DNA from: Streptomyces sp. Ru71
GTDB taxonomy: Bacteria > Actinomycetota > Actinomycetes > Streptomycetales > Streptomycetaceae
Direction: 5' to 3'
Assembly (NCBI RefSeq): GCF_002920535.1
Contig: NZ_PQSS01000030.1
Span: forward strand, 1 to 64,000
DNA length: 64,000 nucleotides
Made by a program: the position numbers and the translations under genes. The notes below the pieces were generated by a model. That model was not told the DNA's origin. It worked only from the letters and a program-made list of their open reading frames with translations, and did no database searches. This document shows, piece by piece, positions 1 through 7,908 of the stretch; within the stretch, counting starts at the first letter, position 1, and the number at the start of each line of letters is the position of its first letter.

Positions 1-5
1 TTTTG

Positions 6-461
6 ATGATCGAGAAGGCCCTGACGTCCGCCGACGTGGAGTTCGTCACCACCTTGCACGGGGACGAGCCGGTCGCCTTCCACGTACTGCTCCAGCCCCG
101 CGGCGACCAGGCCGACCGGCTGCTGAGAGCCATCGACGACATCGCGCTCGGCGAGATCGACGAGGCGGCCCGCGAGGGGGAGACCCCGGAGGGCGAGCAG
201 GCCAAGAGCGTCGGCCGGCAGGCCCTGGACGTGTCCCTGACCGCGCTGCGCTCCGCCGGCAGCCAGGCCGAGGGCCGGCTCGTCGAGGACCACCCGCTGG
301 ACGCGCTGAAGACGCTGGTGGAGGAGATCGGCGCGGACGAGGTGATCGTGCTGACCGACCCCCACTATGTGGAGGAGTTCTTCCACCGGGACTGGGCCTC
401 CCGGGCGCGGCACAAGGTGGGGGTGCCGGTGCTGAAGCTGTTCTCCCACAGCAAGGCGTAG
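6..461 (+). CDS. conserved actinobacterial hypothetical protein, 151 aa
   Basis: A small soluble protein of unknown function beginning MIEKALTSADVEF and ending VGVPVLKLFSHSKA. It looks complete: the ATG at 6 gives a natural N-terminus, although its ribosome binding site would lie outside the window. I recall close Streptomyces homologues carrying the unhelpful label indole-3-glycerol phosphate synthase, but 151 aa is far too short for that barrel enzyme and no TIM-barrel phosphate motif is visible. The C-terminal half alternates helix and strand (DEVIVLTDPHYVEEFF, then KVGVPVLKLF), resembling a Rossmann or universal-stress-like alpha/beta fold; this is only an impression. It lies upstream of murC in the same direction but is separated by about 210 bases containing an interspersed repeat, so it is probably not co-transcribed. 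Confidence 0.7.
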   Translation: MIEKALTSADVEFVTTLHGDEPVAFHVLLQPRGDQADRLLRAIDDIALGEIDEAAREGETPEGEQAKSVGRQALDVSLTALRSAGSQAEGRLVEDHPLDALKTLVEEIGADEVIVLTDPHYVEEFFHRDWASRARHKVGVPVLKLFSHSKA

Positions 462-508
462 CGCTCCGCCTGGTTGCCGGTGAGCGCCGTCGGGGGTGCG
501 GTGCGATG

Positions 509-585
509 TCGTCTGCGGATGCGTTGTGGCTGTCGCGCCCCGCGGCGGAGCCGCATGTCGACACTGCCCCGCGCCCCTGGCGGGG
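509..585 (-). repeat. interspersed Streptomyces intergenic repeat, copy 1
   Basis: Read on the minus strand this stretch contains GGGGCGCGGGG, then GCGCGA, then CCACAAC, then CCGCAGACGA, in the same order and spacing class as the block at 59460-59534 on the plus strand. This copy carries about 25 extra bases with a small GCGGCTCCGCCGC hairpin in the middle. Sequences of this type recur between genes in Streptomyces chromosomes. It fills most of the 211-base gap before murC and may act as a terminator-like or structural element. Confidence 0.55.
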
Positions 586-672
586 TCCACTCGCGCACCT
601 TGCACAGCGGCCCGTGCTTCAGCGCATAGGCTAGGCACGCTCCGACCCGCACCGTATCTGGGAGAAGAACGC

Positions 673-2061
673 ATGGCACCCGGCCTTCCTACCGCCATGG
701 ACCGACCGCACTTCATCGGCATCGGCGGCGCCGGGATGTCGGGCATCGCCAAGATCCTCGCTCAGCGCGGCGCCAAGGTGGCCGGCAGTGACGCCAAGGA
801 ATCCGCCACCGCCGAGGCGCTGCGCGCGCTGGGCGCGACCGTGCACATCGGGCACGCCGCCGAGCACCTCGCCGACGACGCGAGCTGCGTGGTCGTCTCC
901 TCCGCGATCCGCAAGGACAACCCGGAGCTGGTGCGCGCCGCCGAGCTGGGCATCCCGGTCGTGCACCGCTCCGACGCGCTCGCCGCGCTGATGGAGGGCC
1001 TGCGCCCGATCGCCGTCGCCGGCACCCACGGCAAGACGACGACCACGTCGATGCTCGCGGTCTCCCTGACCGAGCTCGGCCTGAACCCGTCGTACGCCAT
1101 CGGCGGCGACCTGGACGCGCCCGGCTCCAACGCCCTGCACGGCGAGGGCGAGATCTTCGTCGCCGAGGCCGACGAAAGCGACCGCAGCTTCCACAAGTAC
1201 GCCCCCGAGGTCGCCATCGTCCTCAACGTCGAGCTGGACCACCACGCCAACTACGCCTCGATGGACGAGATCTACGAGTCCTTCGAGACCTTCGCCGGGA
1301 AGATCGTGCCCGGCGGCACGCTGGTGATCTCCGCCGATCACGAGGGCGCCCGGGAGCTGACCCGGCGCGTCGAGGGCGTGCGCGTGGTGACCTACGGCGA
1401 GGCCGAGGACGCCGACGTGCGCGTGCTGTCGATCGTGCCGCAGGGTCTCAGGAGCCAGGTGACGGTCCTCCTCGACGGGCAGGAGCTGACCTTCGCCGTG
1501 TCCGTGCCCGGCCGCCACTACGCCCTCAACGCGGTCGCCGCGCTCACCGCCGGCGCCGCTCTCGGCATCCCGGTGGCCGAGCTGGCCCCGGCGCTCGCCG
1601 CGTACACGGGCGTCAAGCGGCGCCTGCAGCTCAAGGGCGAGGCGGCCGGCGTCCAGGTGATCGACTCCTACGCCCACCACCCCACCGAGATGACCGCCGA
1701 CCTGGAGGCCATGCGGGGCGCCGCCGGTGACGCGCGCATCCTCGTCGTCTTCCAGCCCCACCTGTTCTCCCGCACCCAGGAGCTGGGCAAGGAGATGGGC
1801 CAGTCGCTGGCCCTGGCCGACGCCTCCGTCGTCCTGGACATCTACCCGGCCCGCGAGGACCCGATCCCCGGCATCACCAGTGAGCTGATCATCGAGGCGG
1901 CGCGCGCCGCGGGCGCCGACGTCACCGCGGTGCACGACAAGGCCGAGGTGCCGGATGTCGTCGCGGGAATGGCGCGGGCCGGTGATCTCGTTCTCACCAT
2001 GGGCGCGGGCGACGTCACGGACCTCGGCCCGCGCATCCTGGACCGTCTCGCGGACAAGTGA
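673..2061 (+). CDS. murC: UDP-N-acetylmuramate--L-alanine ligase MurC
   Basis: Cytoplasmic peptidoglycan ligase that adds L-alanine to UDP-N-acetylmuramate using ATP, the first amino acid of the stem peptide. The 462-aa protein has the three Mur-ligase regions in order: the N-terminal UDP-binding glycine motif GIGGAGMSG at residues 16-24, the ATP P-loop GTHGKTTTT at 117-125 in the central domain, and the C-terminal domain with SYAHHPTE. The length is normal for the family. The reading frame is open upstream, but ATG 673 is chosen because GGAGAA sits at 661-666 and it gives the expected N-terminus. The TGA overlaps a GTG of the next frame (GTGA at 2058-2061), and msrB follows after 14 bases, so the two are probably one transcript. 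In Streptomyces murC often lies apart from the main division and cell-wall cluster. Confidence 0.97.
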   Translation: MAPGLPTAMDRPHFIGIGGAGMSGIAKILAQRGAKVAGSDAKESATAEALRALGATVHIGHAAEHLADDASCVVVSSAIRKDNPELVRAAELGIPVVHRSDALAALMEGLRPIAVAGTHGKTTTTSMLAVSLTELGLNPSYAIGGDLDAPGSNALHGEGEIFVAEADESDRSFHKYAPEVAIVLNVELDHHANYASMDEIYESFETFAGKIVPGGTLVISADHEGARELTRRVEGVRVVTYGEAEDADVRVLSIVPQGLRSQVTVLLDGQELTFAVSVPGRHYALNAVAALTAGAALGIPVAELAPALAAYTGVKRRLQLKGEAAGVQVIDSYAHHPTEMTADLEAMRGAAGDARILVVFQPHLFSRTQELGKEMGQSLALADASVVLDIYPAREDPIPGITSELIIEAARAAGADVTAVHDKAEVPDVVAGMARAGDLVLTMGAGDVTDLGPRILDRLADK

Positions 2062-2075
2062 AGGGGTTGGCCGAC

Positions 2076-2483
2076 ATGGCGTACGACGTCGAGAAGCCGG
2101 ACGAGCAGTGGCGCGCGGAGCTGACCCCGGGCGAGTACGCGGTGCTGCGCCAGGCCGCCACCGAGCCCGCGTTCGTCGGTGAGTACACGGACACCAAGAC
2201 CAAGGGCGTCTACTCCTGCCGGGCCTGCGGCGCCGAACTGTTCACCTCCGAGACCAAGTTCGAGTCCCACTGCGGCTGGCCGTCCTTCTACGACCCGAAG
2301 GACACCGACGCCGTCGAACTGCTGGAGGACCGCTCCCACGGCATGGTCCGCACCGAGGTCCGCTGCGCCCGCTGCGGCTCCCACCTCGGGCACGTGTTCG
2401 AGGGCGAGGGGTACCCGACCCCGACCGACCAGCGCTACTGCATCAACAGCATCGCCCTGCGCCTGGCGCCCGACGAGAGCTGA
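2076..2483 (+). CDS. msrB: peptide-methionine (R)-S-oxide reductase MsrB
   Basis: Repairs oxidised methionine by reducing the R-sulfoxide. The 135-aa product has every family signature: two zinc-binding CxxC pairs (CRAC and CARC), GWPSF, SHLGHVF, and the C-terminal RYCINS motif containing the catalytic cysteine. ATG 2076 is preferred over the GTG at 2058 because AAGGGG at 2061-2066 gives a well-placed ribosome binding site and the start matches the family. It is close behind murC, consistent with co-transcription, though no functional link to cell-wall synthesis is evident. Confidence 0.96.
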   Translation: MAYDVEKPDEQWRAELTPGEYAVLRQAATEPAFVGEYTDTKTKGVYSCRACGAELFTSETKFESHCGWPSFYDPKDTDAVELLEDRSHGMVRTEVRCARCGSHLGHVFEGEGYPTPTDQRYCINSIALRLAPDES

Positions 2484-2611
2484 TCCCGACGCCCCGCCGA
2501 CTGAGCTGATCCCGGACCCACCGGACCGGCTGATCCGGCACCCCGGGCCGACCTAGACTGACAGGGAAGGCCCGGCCCCGACCGGTACAGGCAGGAAGGC
2601 GGTGGGCCGGA

Positions 2612-3352
2612 ATGGCGTACGTCGCCGTCACCGCGCTGAGCCACCCCGGGCTGCTCCGCGAACGCAACGAGGACTCGCTCGTCATCGGCCCCTGGACCCT
2701 GTGCGCCACCGTCACGGAGAGCCCGCAGACCCTCGTCTTCCCGCTGCGCTCCCCGCTCGTCGTCGCCGTCGCCGACGGACTGGGCGGGCATCCCGGCGGC
2801 GATGTGGCCAGCGCCCTCGTCGCCCGCCGGATCGCCCGCGCCGGGACGACCCTGGCCGACGAGGACGCCGTACGCGACACCCTCGCCGCCTGCAACACCG
2901 CCGTGTACGAGGCCGCCGAGGGCAGCGAGCTGACCGCCATGGGCACCACCGTCGCCGGTCTCGTCCTGTTGCCCGAGTCGGCGCTGGTGTTCAACGTCGG
3001 CGACAGCCGGGTCTTCGCCGCGCCGAAGGACGGGCTGCGCCAGGTGAGCGTCGACGACAGCCCGCCGCTGCGGCCAGGACAGCGCACCACCTCCCTGGTC
3101 ACCCAGTGCCTGGGCGGCTCCCTCACCCGCCGTGACGTCCGGCCCCATGTCACCGCCGCGCCCCTGGCCTCCGGTGACCGGTACCTGGTGTGCACGGACG
3201 GGCTGACCGACCCGGTCACCGAGGACGTGCTCGACGAGGTGATGCGCGAGCACGACGACGGCCGGGCGGCCTTCGAGCTGTGGCGGGCCGCCATCGACGC
3301 GGGCGGCCCGGACAACATCACGCTGGCGCTGGTACGCGTGGGAGGGGAGTAG
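2612..3352 (+). CDS. PP2C-family serine/threonine protein phosphatase
   Basis: A 246-aa metal-dependent protein phosphatase. The PP2C motifs appear in order: RNEDS near residue 17, DGLGGHPGGD, MGTT, VGDSR, CTDGL and DNITL at the C-terminus, which supply the Asp residues holding the Mn/Mg pair. It is a stand-alone catalytic domain without membrane segment, like cytosolic PP2Cs that oppose Hanks-type kinases. A TAGACT -10-like hexamer lies about 55 bases upstream and a GGAAGGCGG ribosome binding region precedes the ATG. A SpoIIE-type phosphatase follows 63 bases later on the same strand. No partner kinase lies in the window, so the target is unknown. Confidence 0.92.
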   Translation: MAYVAVTALSHPGLLRERNEDSLVIGPWTLCATVTESPQTLVFPLRSPLVVAVADGLGGHPGGDVASALVARRIARAGTTLADEDAVRDTLAACNTAVYEAAEGSELTAMGTTVAGLVLLPESALVFNVGDSRVFAAPKDGLRQVSVDDSPPLRPGQRTTSLVTQCLGGSLTRRDVRPHVTAAPLASGDRYLVCTDGLTDPVTEDVLDEVMREHDDGRAAFELWRAAIDAGGPDNITLALVRVGGE

Positions 3353-3415
3353 GAGACCCACGCGGGCCGGGGCGGCGGCGGTGCGCGGTGGTCCGCCCTT
3401 TGTCACGATGCGATC

Positions 3416-4648
3416 GTGCTGAGTGTGGTGCGACGGATCAGAGCGCTCCGCCGGTCCGCCCCCGTGAACGGGCCGGAGAGAGCGAGCACGGCCGAGGTGC
3501 CGCTCGACGCGCTGCGGACGGCGCTCACCCGGATCGGCACCACGCTCGACGCCGACCTCACCCGCGCGGAGCTGACCCGGGCCGCGACCTCGCTGACCGG
3601 CTGCACGGCGGCCGTCGTCCGGGTGGCCGGCCCGACCGTCTCCGGATACGAGGCGATCAGCGGGGACCCGGACGCGCTGCCGGACATCCGCCCGATCACC
3701 GAGGCCGTACGCGACGGCGTACCCGGCGGGCCCTGGACACTGGCCACCGGAGGCGGACGCACGGCCCTGTGCCTGCCGCTGGCCACCCCGGGCCGGCTGT
3801 ACGGCGTCCTCGTGTGCGCCCGCCCGAACCCGCCCCTCACCCCGCGCGAGGCCGAACTGCTCGCCCTCCTCGCCGCCCCCGCCGGGCCGCACCTGCACCA
3901 CGCCGACGAACACGCCCGCGTCAGCGGCACTGTGGGCGACCTGCAGCGCGCCCTGCTCGCCGAGCCCGGCCGGCCGCACCCGAACCTGGACGTCGCCGTG
4001 CGCTATCTGCCCGCCGGGCGCCGCGCCCTGGTCGGCGGCGACTGGTGCGAGACCGTCCGGCTGCCCTTCGGGCGGACCCTGCTCGTGGTCGGCGACGTCA
4101 TGGGCCACGGAGTGGAGGCCGCCGTCGACATGGCCGCCTACCGCTCCTCCCTGCGCACGATCACCGCCACCGACCTGCCGCCGCACCGCGTGCTGCGGCA
4201 GATGGACGACCTCGCCGCCGGGGAACCGGACCGCCGGCCGGCCACCTGCCTGATCGCCCGCGTCGACCCCGGCCGAGGACAGGTCACCCTCGCCGGGGCA
4301 GGCCACCTGCCGCCGGTCGTGATCGACGCCGACGCCGGCACCCGGCTGCTGCCGCTGCCGGTCGGACCGCCGCTCGGCACCGGGCTCGGCGGCTACGAGT
4401 CCGCCACCTACGACCTGGACACCAGCCACACCCTGCTGCTGTTCACCGACGGCCTGGTCGAGCGGCGCGGCGAGGACATCGACCGCGGCCTGGACCGGCT
4501 CGCCGGGCTGCGCTTCCCGGCCGCGGCCGGCCTGGAGGACATCCTGGACACGGTCCTCACCGGCCTGGACGCCCACCACGCCGACGACAACGTGGCCGCC
4601 CTCGCGGCCCGGCCCAGGGCACGGGGCGAGGAAGAGGAACCCCGGTGA
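3416..4648 (+). CDS. GAF-like sensor plus SpoIIE/RsbU-type PP2C phosphatase
   Basis: A 410-aa signalling phosphatase. Residues roughly 30-175 form a GAF-like sensory region (TALTRIGTTLDADLT, then AVVRVAG). The C-terminal half is a SpoIIE-class PP2C domain with GGDWCET, GDVMGHGVEAA, LFTDGLVERRG and DDNVAALA as metal-binding motifs. Such enzymes dephosphorylate anti-anti-sigma factors in partner-switching pathways and are numerous in Streptomyces. The protein ends in an acidic tail (GEEEEPR). The GTG at 3416 is the first good start in frame, without a clear Shine-Dalgarno. Its ligand and its anti-anti-sigma partner are not identifiable here; none is encoded next to it. Confidence 0.9.
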   Translation: MLSVVRRIRALRRSAPVNGPERASTAEVPLDALRTALTRIGTTLDADLTRAELTRAATSLTGCTAAVVRVAGPTVSGYEAISGDPDALPDIRPITEAVRDGVPGGPWTLATGGGRTALCLPLATPGRLYGVLVCARPNPPLTPREAELLALLAAPAGPHLHHADEHARVSGTVGDLQRALLAEPGRPHPNLDVAVRYLPAGRRALVGGDWCETVRLPFGRTLLVVGDVMGHGVEAAVDMAAYRSSLRTITATDLPPHRVLRQMDDLAAGEPDRRPATCLIARVDPGRGQVTLAGAGHLPPVVIDADAGTRLLPLPVGPPLGTGLGGYESATYDLDTSHTLLLFTDGLVERRGEDIDRGLDRLAGLRFPAAAGLEDILDTVLTGLDAHHADDNVAALAARPRARGEEEEPR

Positions 4649-4670
4649 CCGTGCGGGCCGGCCGAAGCGA

Positions 4671-6338
4671 TCAGGACAGCGAGCGCAGCGCCTTCCCCAG
4701 CAGCGCCACCCCGTCCGCGATCGCGCCCGCCGGGGTCGCCGCGTAGCCGAGGACCAGGCCGGGGCGGCCGGGGAGCAGACGGTGCCAGGACAACGGCTGG
4801 CACTTCACGCCGTGGGCCAGCGCGGCCGCCGCGAGGTCGGTGTCCGGGACGTCCCCCGCGTACGTGACCGTCAGGTGCAGGCCGGCCGCCGCACCCCGCA
4901 CCACCGCGCCCGGCAGATGCGCGGCGAGGGCGTCGATCATCGCGTCCCGGCGCCGGCGGTGGCGCCCGCGCAGCAGCCGCAGGTGCCGCTCCAGGCCGCC
5001 GGAGTCCATCAGCCGGGCCAGCACCAGCTGCGGCAGCACCGCGTTGCCCAGGTCGGCGAAGCGCTTGGCGTCGATCAGGGCGTCGCGGTGGCGGGGCGGC
5101 GGCACCAGCCAGCCGATCCGCAGCGCGGGCGCCAGCAGCTTGGACACGCTGCCCAGATAGCAGACCCGGTCGGCCAGCAGCCCGCGCAGCGCCGGCACCG
5201 GCGGCCGGTCGTAGCGGTGCTCGGCGTCGTAGTCGTCCTCCAGGATCAGCCCGCCGTCCTGCGCCCAGCGCAGCAGCGCGCGGCGGCGTTCGCCGCTGGT
5301 GACCACGCCGGTGGGGAACTGGTGGGCCGGCGTGAGCAGCACCGCGCGGGCGCCGGTGGCGCGCAGGGCGTCCACCCGTATCCCGTCGTCGTCCACCGGC
5401 ACCGGGGGTGTGGCCAGGCCCCCGTTGCGCAGGTGCTGGCGCGAGCCCAGCGAGCCGGGGTCCTCCAGCGCGACGGCGTCGATGCCGTCCGCGCGCAGCA
5501 CGGTGTGCAGCAGGGTGAGCGCCTGGGCGGTGCCGGACACGATCAGCACCTCCCGCGGCTCCACCCGTACGCCTCGGTTGCGCGCCAGCCAGTCGGCCAC
5601 GGCCCGGCGCAGCGCCGGTGCCCCGCGCGGGTCGCCGTAGCCGAGACCGTCCGCCGACAGCTCGCCGAGGACGGCCCGTTCGGCCCGCAGATACGCGGCG
5701 CGCGGGAACGCGGCCAGATCGGGCCGGCCGGGCGTGAAGTCGAAGCGGGCCGGCGCGGCACGCAGCGCGTCGAAGACGCCGGGCCCGGGCTCGCCGGTGA
5801 ACAGGGTCTCGGCTGCGGTCCGGACACCGCCGGGGCCGGCGAACAGTCCCGGCCCTACGGGGTTGTCGGCGTCGGGGAAGGGATCTGCCGCTACGGAGTG
5901 ACCGGCTCCGTTCACCCGGTCCGCCGTTGCCGGCCCGGGGAAAGCCCCCGCCGCGACGGCACGCCCGGCGTCGACCGCGTCCGCACCGGGCGAGTCACCG
6001 CGCGGCATCCCGCGCCCCGCTTCCCCGGCCCCGTCCCCGGGCACCACCGGCACGGCCACCACCACCGTGCCCCCGCGCCGCCGCCCCTCCACGTGCCCGT
6101 CCTCCGCCAGCCGCCGGTACGCCTCCGTCACCACCCCGCGGGAGACGCGCAGTTCGGCGGCCAGCACCCGGGTGGGCGGCAGTCTGCTGCCCACCGTGAG
6201 CCGGCCGTCGGCGATCGCCCGCCGCAGCCGCCCGGCCAGCCAGTCGGCCTTGCCGCCGGCGGGCGCGGAACCGATGTCCAGCTGCAGGAAGTCGGACCCC
6301 TGGGGTGCGCCTGCCGCCGCCTCGTTCATCCCGCTCAT
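4671..6338 (-). CDS. MocR/PdxR-type regulator: GntR DNA-binding domain fused to aminotransferase fold
   Basis: A 555-aa transcription factor. Residues about 28-97 are a GntR-type winged helix (RLPPTRVLAAELRVSRGVV, EAYRRLAEDG). Residues from about 196 form a class I aminotransferase-like domain with EDDYDAEHRYDRPPVPALR and the PLP-lysine motif YLGSVSKLLAPALRIGW, so it probably senses PLP or an amino-acid adduct. Between them lies an unusually long Gly/Ala/Pro-rich linker (about residues 98-195), making it longer than the usual 450-490 aa. ATG 6338 (MSGMNEAA) is chosen; an ATG three codons on is possible. It lies downstream of, and in the same direction as, a B3/B4-domain gene and a LysE exporter, which it may regulate. 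Confidence 0.9.
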   Translation of the reverse strand: MSGMNEAAAGAPQGSDFLQLDIGSAPAGGKADWLAGRLRRAIADGRLTVGSRLPPTRVLAAELRVSRGVVTEAYRRLAEDGHVEGRRRGGTVVVAVPVVPGDGAGEAGRGMPRGDSPGADAVDAGRAVAAGAFPGPATADRVNGAGHSVAADPFPDADNPVGPGLFAGPGGVRTAAETLFTGEPGPGVFDALRAAPARFDFTPGRPDLAAFPRAAYLRAERAVLGELSADGLGYGDPRGAPALRRAVADWLARNRGVRVEPREVLIVSGTAQALTLLHTVLRADGIDAVALEDPGSLGSRQHLRNGGLATPPVPVDDDGIRVDALRATGARAVLLTPAHQFPTGVVTSGERRRALLRWAQDGGLILEDDYDAEHRYDRPPVPALRGLLADRVCYLGSVSKLLAPALRIGWLVPPPRHRDALIDAKRFADLGNAVLPQLVLARLMDSGGLERHLRLLRGRHRRRRDAMIDALAAHLPGAVVRGAAAGLHLTVTYAGDVPDTDLAAAALAHGVKCQPLSWHRLLPGRPGLVLGYAATPAGAIADGVALLGKALRSLS

Positions 6339-6367
6339 GCTGCCATGCCCCGCGCGCCGCCCACCGC

Positions 6368-7069
6368 TCAGCCGCCGAAGGCGAACTCCGGTGCGGTGGC
6401 GGACAGTACGGCGTCCGCCGTCACGACCGGCCAGTGCGCGGCCAGTTCCCCGGCCAGCGTCTTCACCAGGTCCGGCATGAGCCGCGCCCCTCCGTCGTGC
6501 ACGGCTTCCGCCACCACCAGGACGCGGCGCGTGTCCGGGCCGACGGCGGAGTGGCCGCTCTGCCGGTGCGTCCAGCGCCGGGCGTGCGCCCGTCCGGCGG
6601 AGTCCACGAAGGTCACCTCGCCGGGCGCGGGATGTTCCAGGGCGCCCCCGAACGCCGTGTACGCCTCGTCGCCCCGGGCGGGCCGCACCTCCAGCAGCGG
6701 ACCGGCGATCCGGTCCGCGTCGAGGGCCGCGACCGGCACGGCGTACGCCACGGAGATCGCGTTGCACAGGTCCACCACCGGGTGGATGCGCGGCAGCGTC
6801 CCCTCCTTGCGCAGGCGCCGCAGCAGGGACTCCGCCGCGCAGCGGTACTGCGTGGGCCTGAGCCCCAGCCGGGCGAACGTGCGCCGCCAGGCGACCACTT
6901 CGGGGAACTCGCCCTCCGGTCCGCCGGCCAGCCGGGCGGCCGCCCGGGCCGTGTACGCGGCGACCCGGGGGCCCGTGTCGGGGCGGGCGTCGACCCCGTC
7001 GGCGTACAGCACACCGGCGGTGAGCGCGGGGTGGGCGGACCAGATCGCGTCCGCGTGCCGGAAACGCAT
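6368..7069 (-). CDS. B3/B4 tRNA-editing-like domain protein
   Basis: A 233-aa protein resembling the B3/B4 domain of the phenylalanyl-tRNA synthetase beta chain, the domain that hydrolyses misacylated tRNA. Recognisable features are the WRRTFARLG segment, the RCAAESLLRRLRKEG helix, the PRIHPVVDLCNAISVAYAVP core, and the FGGALEHPAPGEVTFVD turn. Free-standing B3/B4 proteins are thought to deacylate tRNAs charged with wrong or non-protein amino acids. The start lies inside the overlap with the LysE-type exporter gene (its TGA at 7072-7074), so translation is probably coupled; GTG 7075 is an alternative start. The pairing with an amino-acid exporter suggests a role in coping with unusual amino acids, which is inference. 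Confidence 0.85.
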   Translation of the reverse strand: MRFRHADAIWSAHPALTAGVLYADGVDARPDTGPRVAAYTARAAARLAGGPEGEFPEVVAWRRTFARLGLRPTQYRCAAESLLRRLRKEGTLPRIHPVVDLCNAISVAYAVPVAALDADRIAGPLLEVRPARGDEAYTAFGGALEHPAPGEVTFVDSAGRAHARRWTHRQSGHSAVGPDTRRVLVVAEAVHDGGARLMPDLVKTLAGELAAHWPVVTADAVLSATAPEFAFGG

Positions 7070-7071
7070 GC

Positions 7072-7668
7072 TCACGCCACCGCCAGCCGCATGCTCAGCA
7101 CCACGAAGCAGGCGGCGAACACCCGCCGCATCCCGGTCAGCACGCCCGGCCGGGCCGGCAGCCGCTCCCGCAGCGCGGCGGCGCACAGCCCGTAGGCGGT
7201 GAACACCACGAAGGTCAGCGCCATGAACACGGCGCTCAGCCGCAGCATCGGGCCGACGGAGCCGGCCGGGACGAACTGCGGCAGGAACGCCAGGAAGAAC
7301 AGGGCCGGTTTGGGGTTGAGCAGGTTGACCAGCACGGCGGAGCCGATCAGCCGGGCCGCGGAGCGCGGCGCGGGGTCGCTCTCGACCACCAGGGCCGAAC
7401 GGTCACGCAGCATCGCCCACGCCATGTACAGCAGGTAGGCGGCACCGAGGTACTTCACGACGGTGAACGCGACCGTACCGGCCTGCAGCAGGGCGGCCAG
7501 CCCGGTGACGGCGGCGAGCAGGTGGGGCACGGTGGCGAGGGTGCAGCCGAACGCGGCCACCACGCTCGCCCGGCGGCCGTGCGAGAGCCCGGCGGCGAGC
7601 GTGTACACCACGCCGGTGCCGGGGGTGACCACCACGACCAGGGTGGTCAGCAGGAACGTGACGCTCAA
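7072..7668 (-). CDS. LysE/RhtB-family amino-acid exporter
   Basis: A 198-aa integral membrane exporter. The protein has the expected five to six hydrophobic segments and the family marks VTPGTGVVYTLAAGLSHG near the N-terminus, KYLGAAYLLYMAW, and LNPKPALFFLAFLPQFV. Members export basic, neutral or toxic amino acids. The TTG at 7668 is preferred because GGAGG sits five bases upstream and it gives the canonical N-terminus LSVTFLLTT. It is first of a leftward cluster with the B3/B4-domain gene (overlapping) and the MocR regulator, the pattern of an export module controlled by a PLP-type sensor. Confidence 0.9.
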   Translation of the reverse strand: MSVTFLLTTLVVVVTPGTGVVYTLAAGLSHGRRASVVAAFGCTLATVPHLLAAVTGLAALLQAGTVAFTVVKYLGAAYLLYMAWAMLRDRSALVVESDPAPRSAARLIGSAVLVNLLNPKPALFFLAFLPQFVPAGSVGPMLRLSAVFMALTFVVFTAYGLCAAALRERLPARPGVLTGMRRVFAACFVVLSMRLAVA

Positions 7669-7908
7669 GGAAACCTCCGCGAGGATGCGAGGCCTTCCAC
7701 CCTGCCCACGCCATGGCCCCGTGGACAGGGCCAAAGACGGCGCCGTTCACCGGTCCAAAGCAACGATCCCCGGCCGGAGTCGACATCGTCTCTTCACCAA
7801 CGGGCCCATGGGCGGCGTCTAGACTCTCCGGGCAGCGGGCGCCCGCACGCATGTGCGGAACCGGCCGCCGAGACGGCACGTGCCGCCAACCGAAGGGCGT
7901 TCGGCGCA

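Noticed and set aside
4782..7202. A long plus-strand open frame opposite the MocR and B3/B4 genes
   Set aside because: The translation is Arg/Gln/Gly-rich without domain motifs, while the minus strand shows clear family motifs and correct codon bias.
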